DNA of 64,000 nucleotides from a virus. The DNA lies in IMG/VR virus record IMGVR_UViG_3300037882_002341, positions 1 through 64,000 of that record; one strand, written 5' to 3'. Within the stretch, counting starts at the first letter, position 1. Each line of letters opens with the position of its first letter. The notes under the pieces are model-generated. The model saw only the letters and a program-made list of their open reading frames with translations. It made no database searches and had not been told where the DNA came from. The position numbers were made by a program, and so were the translations under genes. Below, in pieces: positions 51,992-61,053 of this stretch.

Positions 51992-52606
51992 ATGCCCAAT
52001 AATCCATTGCCGCCACCTAAGATCAAGAAGCCAGACAATAAGATAGACGCCAACGAAGCCAAGCTCATTGGCGCTTTCTTTGTAACGGTCGGAAACGAAC
52101 TTAATGATGCCAATGCAGAATTAAGAACAGATGTTCTTAAGAGAGCAGACTCTGGTGTGCCAATAGATTACTATTGGATAGACGGAGCCGAAGCAGAATA
52201 CAAACTTGCCATAGAAGTTGGTACCAACACAGAAGGTGGTGGTAAGAAAAGAGAGTCTGAGGTTGTGTTAAAAGCACAGTACAAAAGGACTTCCGTCAAC
52301 AACCAACACGCACCACATAACGTTCTTTTCGGTGTAATCTCCCCAGCGGAGAGACAAAGACAAAACATTATAACCACTCTAAATGACGCCTTCCCGGCAA
52401 GCCCAGCAAGCCCGACATCCCCGATTTTCCATCTTGGAGGATCCAGGTTTTGGGTAGTGGTTGGTGGAACAGAGTTCTACGTGGTAGAATTAGGACCACC
52501 TAATCATACAATAAAGATTAAAGATCTTAATGAAATGAAAGAGAATTTAAAAGGTATGTTCTTGTTCCTTGAAACCCAGCTCGCAGGCACTCACACAGGG
52601 AGTTAA
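51992..52606 (+). CDS. hypothetical protein (204 aa)
   Basis: Pro/Lys-rich start (MPNNPLPPPKIKKPDNKIDA), then ELRTDVLKRADSGVPIDYYW, EVVLKAQYKRTSVNNQHAP and SRFWVVVGGTEFYVVELGPP. Mixed fold, with a beta-rich C-terminal half. ATG directly follows the upstream stop. Function unknown. Confidence 0.6.
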   Translation: MPNNPLPPPKIKKPDNKIDANEAKLIGAFFVTVGNELNDANAELRTDVLKRADSGVPIDYYWIDGAEAEYKLAIEVGTNTEGGGKKRESEVVLKAQYKRTSVNNQHAPHNVLFGVISPAERQRQNIITTLNDAFPASPASPTSPIFHLGGSRFWVVVGGTEFYVVELGPPNHTIKIKDLNEMKENLKGMFLFLETQLAGTHTGS

Positions 52607-52608
52607 TC

Positions 52609-53220
52609 ATGGCTAAAAACTTTAAAGACGCACTTGGTTCTGTAGGACCAGCACTCTACGAAATACTAGAGGCCATAGTGCAGACCAATGATCTTGCGGC
52701 CTCAGGCCAAATCAAGACATTCAAGGAACTCGTACAGCTATCCTTGAAGGCAAAAGAAGCTGGGGTTGACATGGACTTCTTCCTAACCCTGCTATCTTCT
52801 TTCAGGGTTGATCGTGCCGCTCTAGCTGGTGGAGAGATTGAAATGGCAGGTGCTGCTAGCACGGGACTAGAAACCCAAAAGGGTAACGCTCTGCATGTAG
52901 ACTTCAATGCCGGAGGCTCTCTTGTTGGCTTTGAACTCGGCCTTAATGCTGGTTATCAACAGTCTGAGAGTAGAGCTAACTTCGAACGCTCTTCTCAGAA
53001 CTTCAGGATACTTGCAAGGTGGCAAGTCGGCCCAGCCGAACTTGCCCCAGAGCTTATGGCCAAGATGGTAGACTTTATCTCTGCCTCAACACCGGGCGCC
53101 GCAGTACCACCATTACCAGCAGAATTCCAGAGTCCTACCCTAGAAATGCTGCGTGACATGCTACCTCTTCTATCAAAGGTTTTGGGAGTAGATGATACCC
53201 CCGCTGGACCAGGACAGTAA
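52609..53220 (+). CDS. hypothetical amphipathic protein (203 aa)
   Basis: MAKNFKDALGSVGPALYEIL, helical first ~90 residues, then alternating beta strands (LHVDFNAGGSLVGFELGLNA, YQQSESRANFERSSQNFRIL, ARWQVGPAELAPEL) that look amphipathic, as in membrane-inserting or barrel-like proteins. No signal peptide. It is followed directly by a lipoprotein gene. Confidence 0.55.
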   Translation: MAKNFKDALGSVGPALYEILEAIVQTNDLAASGQIKTFKELVQLSLKAKEAGVDMDFFLTLLSSFRVDRAALAGGEIEMAGAASTGLETQKGNALHVDFNAGGSLVGFELGLNAGYQQSESRANFERSSQNFRILARWQVGPAELAPELMAKMVDFISASTPGAAVPPLPAEFQSPTLEMLRDMLPLLSKVLGVDDTPAGPGQ

Positions 53221-53235
53221 TATCGGTTTGATCCC

Positions 53236-53967
53236 ATGAAGATCTTATTGGTAATGTTCTTGTTTCTTTTGGCTGGTTGTGGGACGCTTACACAACCCAT
53301 CCAGGAGACAGACAAGGTCCTTGAGCAGAGGCTTCTCCAGATAGAGGACGCCACCAAGCGTCTGAAATCAGAAGCTATTGCCGAAGCACGAGACGCAGCA
53401 GTCGATCTCGTGTCTAAGGCAACTAAGAAGCTCGAGGATACTGGAAAGGAGGTGATCTCTCACGCTGCTAGTGAGCTCGATTCCAAGCTTGAAAAACGCC
53501 TTGATCAAGTAGATGTCATTCTTGAAAAGAGAATAGATCAAACAATGGTTAAGGTTGAGGGCGTAGTTGATCGTCAAAAGAACGACGCCACCGAGATTGT
53601 GAGAATGCTCATGAGGGACGAAGTCCCTGTAATGATCGAATCCTCTGTGGTAAAGTCTGCCGATAAAATAGCTGAAAGATTTGGCGCGGTTAAGAAGACC
53701 ACTATTGGATCCGACGGTGTTCCAATGGAGGTCTGGGCCCTCGGTGGCTCAGGCCTCCTAGGAACTTTAATGGGAGCTTTCCAGTTCTTTAGAAACTATC
53801 TCAATACAAGGGCTGGACAACAGCGCTGGTCAGAAAAAGAGATAGAAGAAAAAGTAGACAACCGTGTCTATAGGGCTGTCGTAGCAAGAGAAATAAATGG
53901 ATCAATTAGCAATAGTGGTAGCTCTGATAATGGTTCCGGTTCTAGTTTTAGTTATACCTCTTCTTAA
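53236..53967 (+). CDS. lipoprotein with long coiled coil and C-terminal membrane segment (243 aa)
   Basis: MKILLVMFLFLLAGCGTLTQ with lipobox LAGC (Cys 15). Residues ~25-150 are coiled coil with heptads (VLEQRLLQIEDATKRLKSEA, LEKRLDQVDVILEKRIDQTM). A Gly-rich hydrophobic segment follows (VWALGGSGLLGTLMGAFQFF), and the C-terminus is Ser/Gly-rich. Two membrane contacts would bridge the envelope, a spanin-like or tether-like layout. The last 71 bases overlap the next gene. Confidence 0.7.
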   Translation: MKILLVMFLFLLAGCGTLTQPIQETDKVLEQRLLQIEDATKRLKSEAIAEARDAAVDLVSKATKKLEDTGKEVISHAASELDSKLEKRLDQVDVILEKRIDQTMVKVEGVVDRQKNDATEIVRMLMRDEVPVMIESSVVKSADKIAERFGAVKKTTIGSDGVPMEVWALGGSGLLGTLMGAFQFFRNYLNTRAGQQRWSEKEIEEKVDNRVYRAVVAREINGSISNSGSSDNGSGSSFSYTSS

Positions 53968-54328
53968 TAAACTACTCCGTACCCATATAGCTGAAAAGCA
54001 ACTTAGTATTCTCACAGAGAATATTCAGGTGCAAGTCAACTCGTTTATGGGTCAGGCTGCGCGTATGAAGGCCGAGAACAAGGAAACACAAAAGCTAACC
54101 AAAGAACAAAGAGATGGACTTGAAGAACATGCCATCAATATGGCCCTTGAATCAACCAAGAGTATCCTTGGGGAACAATTTGTTTCCCCAACATTCCAGG
54201 ATCTTCAGGCAAGAATCGCTTGCGCTGTGGGGTTAGCCAAGATGCAATTTGCTAGTTCCGGTATGGCAGACATAGTGGCTCTCAAAGAGATACTGAAAAA
54301 TGAAGACGAAGATGAAGACGAAGAATAG
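53897..54328 (+). CDS. N-terminally anchored coiled-coil protein, holin-LLH-like (143 aa)
   Basis: MDQLAIVVALIMVPVLVLVI is one membrane helix, followed by PLLNKLLRTHIAEKQLSILT and a long helix rich in Lys/Glu/Gln, then an acidic tail (NEDEDEDEE). The topology resembles small phage holins of the LLH type, which have one membrane helix and a charged helical tail. It overlaps the lipoprotein gene by 71 bases, which suggests that the two are co-expressed. Lysis function is possible, not shown. Confidence 0.55.
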   Translation: MDQLAIVVALIMVPVLVLVIPLLNKLLRTHIAEKQLSILTENIQVQVNSFMGQAARMKAENKETQKLTKEQRDGLEEHAINMALESTKSILGEQFVSPTFQDLQARIACAVGLAKMQFASSGMADIVALKEILKNEDEDEDEE

Positions 54329-54363
54329 AGGCTACCATCACAGAGATAAATCTTCGAAGAGAA

Positions 54364-54804
54364 TTGGTTAAGTGGTTCCTAAAAAGGGCCCACTGGGTAG
54401 TCGTACGTTCAAGTAGTCTGCAATTATCGGGCGTGGTTGATACAGAAACTGGTCAGGTATCCGTAATAAACACGGGATTAAATAGGGCAGATGGGAAACC
54501 CTATACAGACTTCCTTGTAAAGTCTGACCGTAGAAAAGTGGTCCCCGATATTTCACTGGACACACGTGTTGGTGACATGGCATCTGGATCAGACCACTTC
54601 TATTTCGAACATTTTATCCCCATCAAAGAGGGAGATATGATTCTCGAAATCGAACTACAAAGCACCGGAGATCCCGTGGTCCCCATTAGGATTAGAAAAG
54701 CCTACAAGGTTATTGATCCAGAAGATATGAGGGATGGCGCCGGTATAACACCGGGAAGAGTGGAATTTTTTCAATGCAAAGTTGAAATGATAAATGCCGG
54801 TTAG
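54364..54804 (+). CDS. hypothetical tail-associated protein, start uncertain (146 aa)
   Basis: Best start is a TTG (coordinates given) with AAGAGAA before it; the frame is open back to 54316 and reads EATITEINLRREL, so ATA or ATC starts cannot be excluded. Segments SDRRKVVPDISLDTRVGDMA, HFIPIKEGDMILEIELQSTG and IRIRKAYKVIDPEDMRDGAG are beta-rich. The gene ends GATAAATGCCGG-TTAG, the left edge of the inserted HNH segment. Confidence 0.55.
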   Translation: MVKWFLKRAHWVVVRSSSLQLSGVVDTETGQVSVINTGLNRADGKPYTDFLVKSDRRKVVPDISLDTRVGDMASGSDHFYFEHFIPIKEGDMILEIELQSTGDPVVPIRIRKAYKVIDPEDMRDGAGITPGRVEFFQCKVEMINAG

Positions 54805-54813
54805 AATAACTCA

Positions 54814-55359
54814 ATGCCCAACTTCATAAACCTAACAGGTCAACGATTTGGACGCCTGCTTGTCGTCCAAAGAGATGGCATCTATACTTCTCCCAAGGGG
54901 CACAAACTAATCTTGTGGAAGTGTATCTGTGATTGTGGCAACAATGTATCTGTCATAAGACCCAATCTTATGCGATGCAATACTAGTAGCTGTGGGTGTC
55001 TCAAGAAAGAATTGGGTGTAGTCAAAATGTCAGAAAGGAGAGGCGCACTTAACCCAAACTGGAAGGGTGGTAGGACAAAGACGCCCGATGGCTACGTCCT
55101 CGTCGCGGCGCGTAATCACCCCAGTGCCAAGAAGCCACATTATAAAGTTGCAGAACATAGACTTGTCATGGAGAAACATATCGGAAGATATTTATTAAAA
55201 CATGAGAATGTTCACCATAAGAACGGTATCAAGGATGACAACAGAATAGAGAATCTAGAGCTCTGGTCCAGGTCCCAACCAACTGGTCAGCGTGTTGAGG
55301 ATAAGCTTGCCTGGGCTTACGAGATCATAAAACTATATGAGCAGATAAATGCCGGATAA
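54814..55359 (+). CDS. HNH homing-type endonuclease inserted between tail genes (181 aa)
   Basis: The N-terminal zinc module is CICDCG at 38-43 and SCGCL at 59-63. The HNH core follows: [20 protein letters not shown] then [17 protein letters not shown], with the HH pair and N residues intact. It lies between two genes that would otherwise abut, and the 12-base sequence GATAAATGCCGG occurs at both edges (54789 and 55344). The HNH frame borrows the right copy for its last codons (INAG). A mobile free-standing nuclease. Confidence 0.85.
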   Translation: MPNFINLTGQRFGRLLVVQRDGIYTSPKGHKLILWKCICDCGNNVSVIRPNLMRCNTSSCGCLKKELGVVKMSERRGALNPNWKGGRTKTPDGYVLVAARNHPSAKKPHYKVAEHRLVMEKHIGRYLLKHENVHHKNGIKDDNRIENLELWSRSQPTGQRVEDKLAWAYEIIKLYEQINAG

Positions 55360-56512
55360 TCCAAACTTTAACCGACGTCTCTCTGCCTCTATACCCACAA
55401 AACCGGGTAAAGAAGAGCGTCCCAGGCTTAAAGAGGTTATCGGCAGACCTATCTTCGACAAAAGATATATGTCCTGGAGGCTTGTTAATCCTAATCATAA
55501 ACAGGCACATGATCCGGATCTAGACAGAGAAGGCCGCTGGCCACGCCAGCAGGCCGACTCGTCATGTAACCTTCTACAGCTATATGAGCATATTGAATAC
55601 TACGCACTAGAGAGTCAAACAGAATATAACCATTTTGGCTCAAGTCGGGTCTTAATGATGCCCCACCAGGAGATCACACCACTACCTGGCTGGATGCTTT
55701 ACGACAATGACACCAACGCTGTCTATACAGTAAAAGAAGTTTTAGTATCTCATGACCCACAGGGTCGTTCGGTATTTGATGGAAGAGTATTACTTTCTGA
55801 ATCAGAGGGACCTGCAGAGGGACATAGGCTTTCCTGGATGGACCCCCTTGGGGAATTAGATGAGCAAATTAAGGTTATTCGCCTGATACACCAGGAAGAA
55901 ATTAGACCACTCGTAGCCACCAGAAGACAAGAAGGTGATACGGCTGATGTTACCGGTAAGCCATTCTCTCCTATCATAGGTTATTCACTTATTAGGCGCG
56001 AGCCTGCATCTGTCTCAAATCATCCATTTGGGCCCGCAAGAGAGCTTAAACATAGACTCAGAATGGTGGTTAGAGACCCAGAATCTCCAGATTTAATTCA
56101 AAAAGTTTGGGGTCAGTGGTATGACTGTCTGATTGAATTTCACGTATATGCCCTTGGACCAAAGGTGGCAGATCGCATAGGAGTATGGTTAGAACACTTC
56201 TTTATGAGGTATAATCGTGTTCTCATGCAACTAGGTGTACAAAGAGTATTACCTTGGAGCATGCGTAGAGACAGTGAAGAGGCAAGAGCCATCCACGACT
56301 TGAGTGTACGCACAATTGAAATTTATTTCCGATTAGAAGACATACAAGTAGAGGTAGATGGTCAAATAAAGAGTTACAATATAAAGCTTAATGTATCACA
56401 GGACACAGACCCTGCCCCCTGGTTTACGTCGGAACCTGAACTACCCTGCTTTGTAACAGACACATCCGGACTTCCTTTGTTTGGTGACGCAGACATAGGA
56501 GATGACTACTAA
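55349..56512 (+). CDS. tail/neck structural protein (387 aa)
   Basis: [20 protein letters not shown] start within the right copy of the 12-base repeat. Later [13 protein letters not shown]-like strands: [80 protein letters not shown]. Beta-rich, with [20 protein letters not shown] near the C-terminal third. Placed just before the sheath, so a tail-completion or terminator protein is likely by position; no family recognised. Confidence 0.6.
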   Translation: MPDNPNFNRRLSASIPTKPGKEERPRLKEVIGRPIFDKRYMSWRLVNPNHKQAHDPDLDREGRWPRQQADSSCNLLQLYEHIEYYALESQTEYNHFGSSRVLMMPHQEITPLPGWMLYDNDTNAVYTVKEVLVSHDPQGRSVFDGRVLLSESEGPAEGHRLSWMDPLGELDEQIKVIRLIHQEEIRPLVATRRQEGDTADVTGKPFSPIIGYSLIRREPASVSNHPFGPARELKHRLRMVVRDPESPDLIQKVWGQWYDCLIEFHVYALGPKVADRIGVWLEHFFMRYNRVLMQLGVQRVLPWSMRRDSEEARAIHDLSVRTIEIYFRLEDIQVEVDGQIKSYNIKLNVSQDTDPAPWFTSEPELPCFVTDTSGLPLFGDADIGDDY

Positions 56513-56527
56513 TGGAGACAGAATAAC

Positions 56528-57964
56528 ATGACTACGCCTTCCGCAAACTACTCTCTTCCTGGCGTAACAGTTAGTATAGGTGACTTTGGTCTTAGGATCA
56601 GTGCACCACTACCTGGACCTAAGCTTACTCTTATCGGCGCCACAACAAGCACACTTGGTGGCTCCGTTGATCTAAATGAGCCTTATCTTATTCAATCCTT
56701 CCCTACCGCCATAGTCGCTCTCAAGAACGCAGACGGGACAGACTCTGAGCTATCCCTGGCGGTAGAGAAGGCTGTTGAGGCCGGAGCGGATCACGTTGAG
56801 ATTGTTATTTGCTCAGACTCCAGCTCGTATACAAACGAGAATGCGCGTTGGGACTCGCTCAAGGCGAGTCTTACAAGCCTTAAGCATCACCCATTAGACT
56901 GGGTAATCTCAGATAATGCTTGGTTCGATGCAACCGGTCTTACCGGTACTGGTCCAGATGGAGAGGCGCGTACCGACTACCGTAGGATGTTTGGGGACTT
57001 CTGCCATCGTGCAACCGCAATAGGAAACACCGTCCGCGCAGTTGTTGGTATGAAGCCACTTCTAAAGGTTGCTCTTGACGAGACTTGGTCTGTGGCACCA
57101 ACCTCACAGAACCAGGTTGACTTTGATTACCCAACTCTCTCGCAGGTCAACGAATATGAATACCACGTTCGTGGAGAGAATGGTGTTCTTGAGAACCACA
57201 GCGCCGAGACCACTCTAACAGGACACGTACAAGGTTCTGTTGAGGCTTCTCCTGGTGTGATTCACCCAGCCTATGATGGCTGGGCCAAGGACGACGATGG
57301 CTCCCAGGCCTACGACCATCTTGGTAATAAGGTTGATGGTGGTAGGGCAATCACTATCTTCGGTGGTATCTGTCGCCAGGCACTATCTAGCACACGTACC
57401 AGAGCTGCACAACAGGGCTACGGTGGTGAGACAAGCCAGAATACTAATGGAGCCGTAGCTTTCGCTGCTGCTCTTACTAAGCTTCAGCCTGGAGAGTCTA
57501 TTACCAACAAGACCATACCTTCTATTCTCCCAGCCAGAAGCATTCCTGCTTCGCTGGCCACAGCTCTCCTAAACGCAAGAATTTGCACCATGGTAAACAG
57601 GACAAATGGTTTCGTGGTATCCAAGGGTATCACTGCGGCGCACAACGCTGGACCATACACTAAGTCTGACTTTACCAACATCTCAACCTACGATGTTGTT
57701 ATCCTTGCTGTTGACATCTCTAAGGCCAGAGTCGAGAAGTATATTGGTAAGCAGTCAGCACCAGAGATAATCAACGCTATGCAAAACGAACTTGACCAGG
57801 GTCTACACACCCTGATTCAGGCCGGCTTAGCATCAAGAGTAACAGCCTCAATCATTCAAACAAGGGATCAACAGATCCTAGGAGATCTTGATATCGAACT
57901 CGATATCGTTCCTTACGGCGAGATCAGTACAATCAACTTCAGGGCCCTGCTACACAGAGAGTAA
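56528..57964 (+). CDS. contractile tail sheath protein
   Basis: 478 residues. N-terminal YSLPGVTVSIGDFGLRISAP and LTLIGATTSTLGGSVDLNEP, a long middle with YRRMFGDFCHRATAIGNTVR, and the conserved C-terminal core: GAVAFAAALTKLQPGESITN, AALLNARICTMVNRTNGFVV, KARVEKYIGKQSAPEIINAM, LDIELDIVPYGEISTINFRA. Polymerises around the tube and contracts on infection. GGAGACAG upstream; ordinary length for the family. Confidence 0.88.
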   Translation: MTTPSANYSLPGVTVSIGDFGLRISAPLPGPKLTLIGATTSTLGGSVDLNEPYLIQSFPTAIVALKNADGTDSELSLAVEKAVEAGADHVEIVICSDSSSYTNENARWDSLKASLTSLKHHPLDWVISDNAWFDATGLTGTGPDGEARTDYRRMFGDFCHRATAIGNTVRAVVGMKPLLKVALDETWSVAPTSQNQVDFDYPTLSQVNEYEYHVRGENGVLENHSAETTLTGHVQGSVEASPGVIHPAYDGWAKDDDGSQAYDHLGNKVDGGRAITIFGGICRQALSSTRTRAAQQGYGGETSQNTNGAVAFAAALTKLQPGESITNKTIPSILPARSIPASLATALLNARICTMVNRTNGFVVSKGITAAHNAGPYTKSDFTNISTYDVVILAVDISKARVEKYIGKQSAPEIINAMQNELDQGLHTLIQAGLASRVTASIIQTRDQQILGDLDIELDIVPYGEISTINFRALLHRE

Positions 57965-57986
57965 TCCCTAAAGGGGAAAATTAACT

Positions 57987-58673
57987 ATGCCTAATGCAAC
58001 CTTTTCACAAACCTTCAACTCTTTTTGCGGGGTTGACATGTTGGTTACCTTTGGTAACCAGGTCATTGGAGAGATCCAGGGACTTTCCTACACTATCACA
58101 AGAGAGAAGGCACCGCTCTACACCATGGGCAGTGCTAACCCCCGTTCGTTCAGTAGAGGCAAGAGAGGTATAGCGGGATCACTTATCTTCCTTGTATTCG
58201 ATCGCTCGGCTATTCTCGAGACCCTTGGTAACCAAGAGAGCTCTAAGTATGTCGGTAATGAGTATGAGGTACGACCAGATTATGACCCTCAGCGTATTAC
58301 CTCGACAAATACAGCGTCTCAGCTAGGTGCAAGCAGCGTAGGCACACCAACCAGGATAGGCGGCGTAGGTCTCAATGAGATAGGCGCCTCAAAGGTTCTG
58401 GCTAAGCCACAGTACCATGATCAGATTCTGCCATTCAACGTGTCTATCACCGCGGCCAATGAATATGGCCACGTGGCCAGCATGCACATCCTTGGTATTG
58501 AAATCATGAATTGCGGGAGTGGAATGTCCGTTGATGACATCACCGTTGATGAGTCCTGCACATTCGTATGCACCGATGTCATTGCCTGGGGCAACCAGAA
58601 GTTCATTCGTGGTGGCATTCAGGACGTATCTCGCAGAAGCGAAAGTCCTAAGGCTGGCGGAGGCCTGATCTAA
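57987..58673 (+). CDS. major tail tube protein
   Basis: 228 residues with strong codon bias. Typical tube strands: DMLVTFGNQVIGEIQGLSYT, APLYTMGSANPRSFSRGKRG, IAGSLIFLVFDRSAILETLG, LPFNVSITAANEYGHVASMH, VDESCTFVCTDVIAWGNQKF. Sits directly after the sheath. Two further genes downstream have the same strand plan. Confidence 0.85.
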   Translation: MPNATFSQTFNSFCGVDMLVTFGNQVIGEIQGLSYTITREKAPLYTMGSANPRSFSRGKRGIAGSLIFLVFDRSAILETLGNQESSKYVGNEYEVRPDYDPQRITSTNTASQLGASSVGTPTRIGGVGLNEIGASKVLAKPQYHDQILPFNVSITAANEYGHVASMHILGIEIMNCGSGMSVDDITVDESCTFVCTDVIAWGNQKFIRGGIQDVSRRSESPKAGGGLI

Positions 58674-58709
58674 TCTAGTATATTGCATTATAGAAATCTT
58701 CGGCGACAA

Positions 58710-58740
58710 TAAGGCGGTCTCTTAAAAGGGGGCCGCCTTA
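58710..58740 (+). promoter_or_regulatory. hairpin that pairs up the ribosome-binding site and start of the next gene
   Basis: TAAGGCGGTC (58710-58719) pairs with GGCCGCCTTA (58731-58740). The loop and right arm carry AAAAGGGGG, the Shine-Dalgarno, and the last A of the stem is the A of the next ATG. Stable pairing would lower translation of the second tube-like gene. Confidence 0.65.
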
Positions 58741-59678
58741 TGTCTGCCAACTTCTTACTCAATCCCAATAACGATCCGAGAGATCGTTTCCTCTATCGCC
58801 TAGGATTACTCACTGGCAAGAGCCAGCTTGGGACTAACTCTAGATTTGAGTCATTGAACTGGGACAAGATTGTTAATAGACCTAGTTTCAATCCCCTGGA
58901 TCCTCAATCTAAGATCCTAGTAAGAGATGATACTGTAGGAGAAGATCCTTATTTCAACTCCTATTCTGGCACCGATGTATCCATTTATCTTTTGTTTGAT
59001 GATGGCGATACAAACCAGGGTATAAGAAACTTCAGACCATTCAGGGAAATTCAGACTCTGTCTGTGTCATCCGCAAGATCAGTACATCCTGTACGTAGGC
59101 TGGGTGAGAGTCATGTCACTGAATACACAAGAGGAGCCAGGACCATAGCTGGCTCTATGGTCTGTGTGTCAGGTGACAGAGACCCCTTGGCCAAGATAGC
59201 CGCAAAGTCTCTAAGAGAGAAGTCCAGTGATGTTCCATTCTTTACTGATGAGTTGCCAGCATTCAATATCCTTATTATGGCTTCTGATGAATATGGGAAT
59301 GTTTCTCATGCAGCTCTAACAGATTTGACTATCACCAACTTCGGTCAAACCTTTTCTGCAGACGACCTTTACTTAGAAAACACCTATACCTATGTAGCAA
59401 GATACTACCATCCATTGCTTCCCGATCCAAGTGTACTTAATCATCTTCCACAGAGATATGGTCCACGCAATAGGGCGTCCAAAGTATTTATTAACGGCTG
59501 GGGCACAACCGGTGGAAGTGGAGATATAAAGAATTTTGTTAACGAGAGTAACATTTCCAATCTGGCCAGTGAACAGTTCGATGTCTCCATAGATCTGGAT
59601 GCCGAAGACAGAGCCGTATCGAGAGAATGGTTGTTACGTCAAACTCTACTTAACCAAGCTGCGGGAACAGGTTCTTAA
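58740..59678 (+). CDS. tail-tube-like protein 2 (312 aa)
   Basis: Shares with the tube: EIQTLSVSSARSVHPVRRLG, EYTRGARTIAGSMVCVSGDR, LPAFNILIMASDEYGNVSHA, YLENTYTYVARYYHPLL. About 85 residues longer, with an N-terminal extension and a long C-terminal tail. Probably a baseplate-proximal or tip tube paralogue. Its start lies at the edge of the hairpin above. Confidence 0.75.
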   Translation: MSANFLLNPNNDPRDRFLYRLGLLTGKSQLGTNSRFESLNWDKIVNRPSFNPLDPQSKILVRDDTVGEDPYFNSYSGTDVSIYLLFDDGDTNQGIRNFRPFREIQTLSVSSARSVHPVRRLGESHVTEYTRGARTIAGSMVCVSGDRDPLAKIAAKSLREKSSDVPFFTDELPAFNILIMASDEYGNVSHAALTDLTITNFGQTFSADDLYLENTYTYVARYYHPLLPDPSVLNHLPQRYGPRNRASKVFINGWGTTGGSGDIKNFVNESNISNLASEQFDVSIDLDAEDRAVSREWLLRQTLLNQAAGTGS

Positions 59679-60410
59679 ATGTACGGTAACTATATTACTC
59701 CAAGTCAGAGTGCCATTTACATAGGTGAATACCATGTCGATGACTGTTACAGTATAGAGTGGAACTATAGAGATAATCGGAACCCTTTATATAGTTATTT
59801 CAACGACGAAGTGGTATCCACTTCTTTAGGTAAGAAGATAGTTGTTGGTTCCTTATCTATTAACTATAGATATCCTGGGTATCTACCGTGGGCCATTAAA
59901 GAAGCAAGAAGTATAAGTCTTAGTGGATCCATAGATGTTAAACAAATTCATCAAGATGGTAGAAACTTTGTTGATACCTATTTAACAGAGATGAAGAATG
60001 GTACAGCTGCAGAGCGCATGAAGCTTCTACTCGCAGCGGCTATTGTTGGACCCAAGGCACTCAACAGAATGTCTGCCCTTGCCTACCTAAGTCAACAAGG
60101 CCTATCTTTGGGCCTAAGAGGGGTAGATAGTCAACAAGAGTTCCCTGATGTATTTGACATACAAAATCCAGATCTAGATGTAGTTCCTGTTGACATTTGG
60201 ACACATTTCGGCGACATTGACGAGACGCACGTTGCGGAGAAAATAGAAGGCGCTGTATTTATCGGAGAGTCTCGACAAGTACAAGCAGGAGCATCGGCCT
60301 CTGGTGGACTGTCTGCCAGTGGCATAAACCTACTTGAAGTTTACTCTTTTTGGGCCAAAAAGGTAACCAAGTTTAGATTCGAAGGAGGAACGCTAGATAA
60401 GCGTTCATAA
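59679..60410 (+). CDS. tail-tube-like protein 3 (243 aa)
   Basis: SAIYIGEYHVDDCYSIEWNY, RDNRNPLYSYFNDEVVSTSL, GKKIVVGSLSINYRYPGYLP parallel the ITREKAPLYTMG...GKRGIAGSLIF region of the tube. The C-terminal half is Ala/Ser-rich then beta (GDIDETHVAEKIEGAVFIGE). Stop of the previous gene abuts its ATG. Probably another tip or baseplate protein. Confidence 0.65.
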   Translation: MYGNYITPSQSAIYIGEYHVDDCYSIEWNYRDNRNPLYSYFNDEVVSTSLGKKIVVGSLSINYRYPGYLPWAIKEARSISLSGSIDVKQIHQDGRNFVDTYLTEMKNGTAAERMKLLLAAAIVGPKALNRMSALAYLSQQGLSLGLRGVDSQQEFPDVFDIQNPDLDVVPVDIWTHFGDIDETHVAEKIEGAVFIGESRQVQAGASASGGLSASGINLLEVYSFWAKKVTKFRFEGGTLDKRS

Positions 60411-60418
60411 GGAGAGAC

Positions 60419-61048
60419 ATGGATATCAAAGACATTGTGGCAGCAGCTATTCAGGAAGCAAAGAAGCCCGACGAGGACTTTACCTCAGAAGCCACACCTA
60501 GCACTGTTGTTATGGAGTCTGATCCTAAGCCTAGTATCGAAGCCTATGTTCAGGACAAGGTTACATCAAGCCCTGGCGAACTAATCGTAGTCACAGAGCA
60601 TTTTGGTGAGAACACTGTGGTACCTGGATTCGAATCTTTTACCATAGGCTTAGCTCAGGTTTATGGACTTAAGTGGGGTGCTCTGGGAAGCTATCTCGAG
60701 TGGAAAGACAAGGCCTACCAGGCTCACCTTGTGCCAACTAGCGTTGGGGTCCACGTTGTCCGAGGCTTTAGCAGGAGAGAATGGTCCAGCTTGCAGAAGA
60801 AGATCCTTGAGCACACCAAGGATCGTATCACAAAGCACACAGAAGAGTCTTCGGATGCACGCTGGGCCGAGACCGAGATCCAGATGCACACAGAAGAGAT
60901 GATTGTTGTAGCTGGTTCCTGCGATCCCAAATACACCATGGAGACAATACGCCAGGTTCCTACTGGTATAGTTAGTCATCTTGCTAACTGTGTCATGGTG
61001 GCTTCTGGTCATGAGACCAACCCATTGCCACCACTTGCACTAAAATAA
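60419..61048 (+). CDS. tail assembly chaperone-like protein 1 (209 aa)
   Basis: Acidic N-terminal ~60 residues, then GAYLEWKD-type turn and VHVVRGFSRREWSSLQKKIL, like the [VF]FR-x-L[ST]R[KR]E[YW] block of phage tail chaperones. Then RITKHTEESSDARWAETEIQ and a C-terminal domain. GGAGAG before the ATG. It precedes a second protein with the same block and a very long frame, matching chaperone-chaperone-tape-measure order. Confidence 0.6.
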   Translation: MDIKDIVAAAIQEAKKPDEDFTSEATPSTVVMESDPKPSIEAYVQDKVTSSPGELIVVTEHFGENTVVPGFESFTIGLAQVYGLKWGALGSYLEWKDKAYQAHLVPTSVGVHVVRGFSRREWSSLQKKILEHTKDRITKHTEESSDARWAETEIQMHTEEMIVVAGSCDPKYTMETIRQVPTGIVSHLANCVMVASGHETNPLPPLALK

Positions 61049-61053
61049 TCTCT

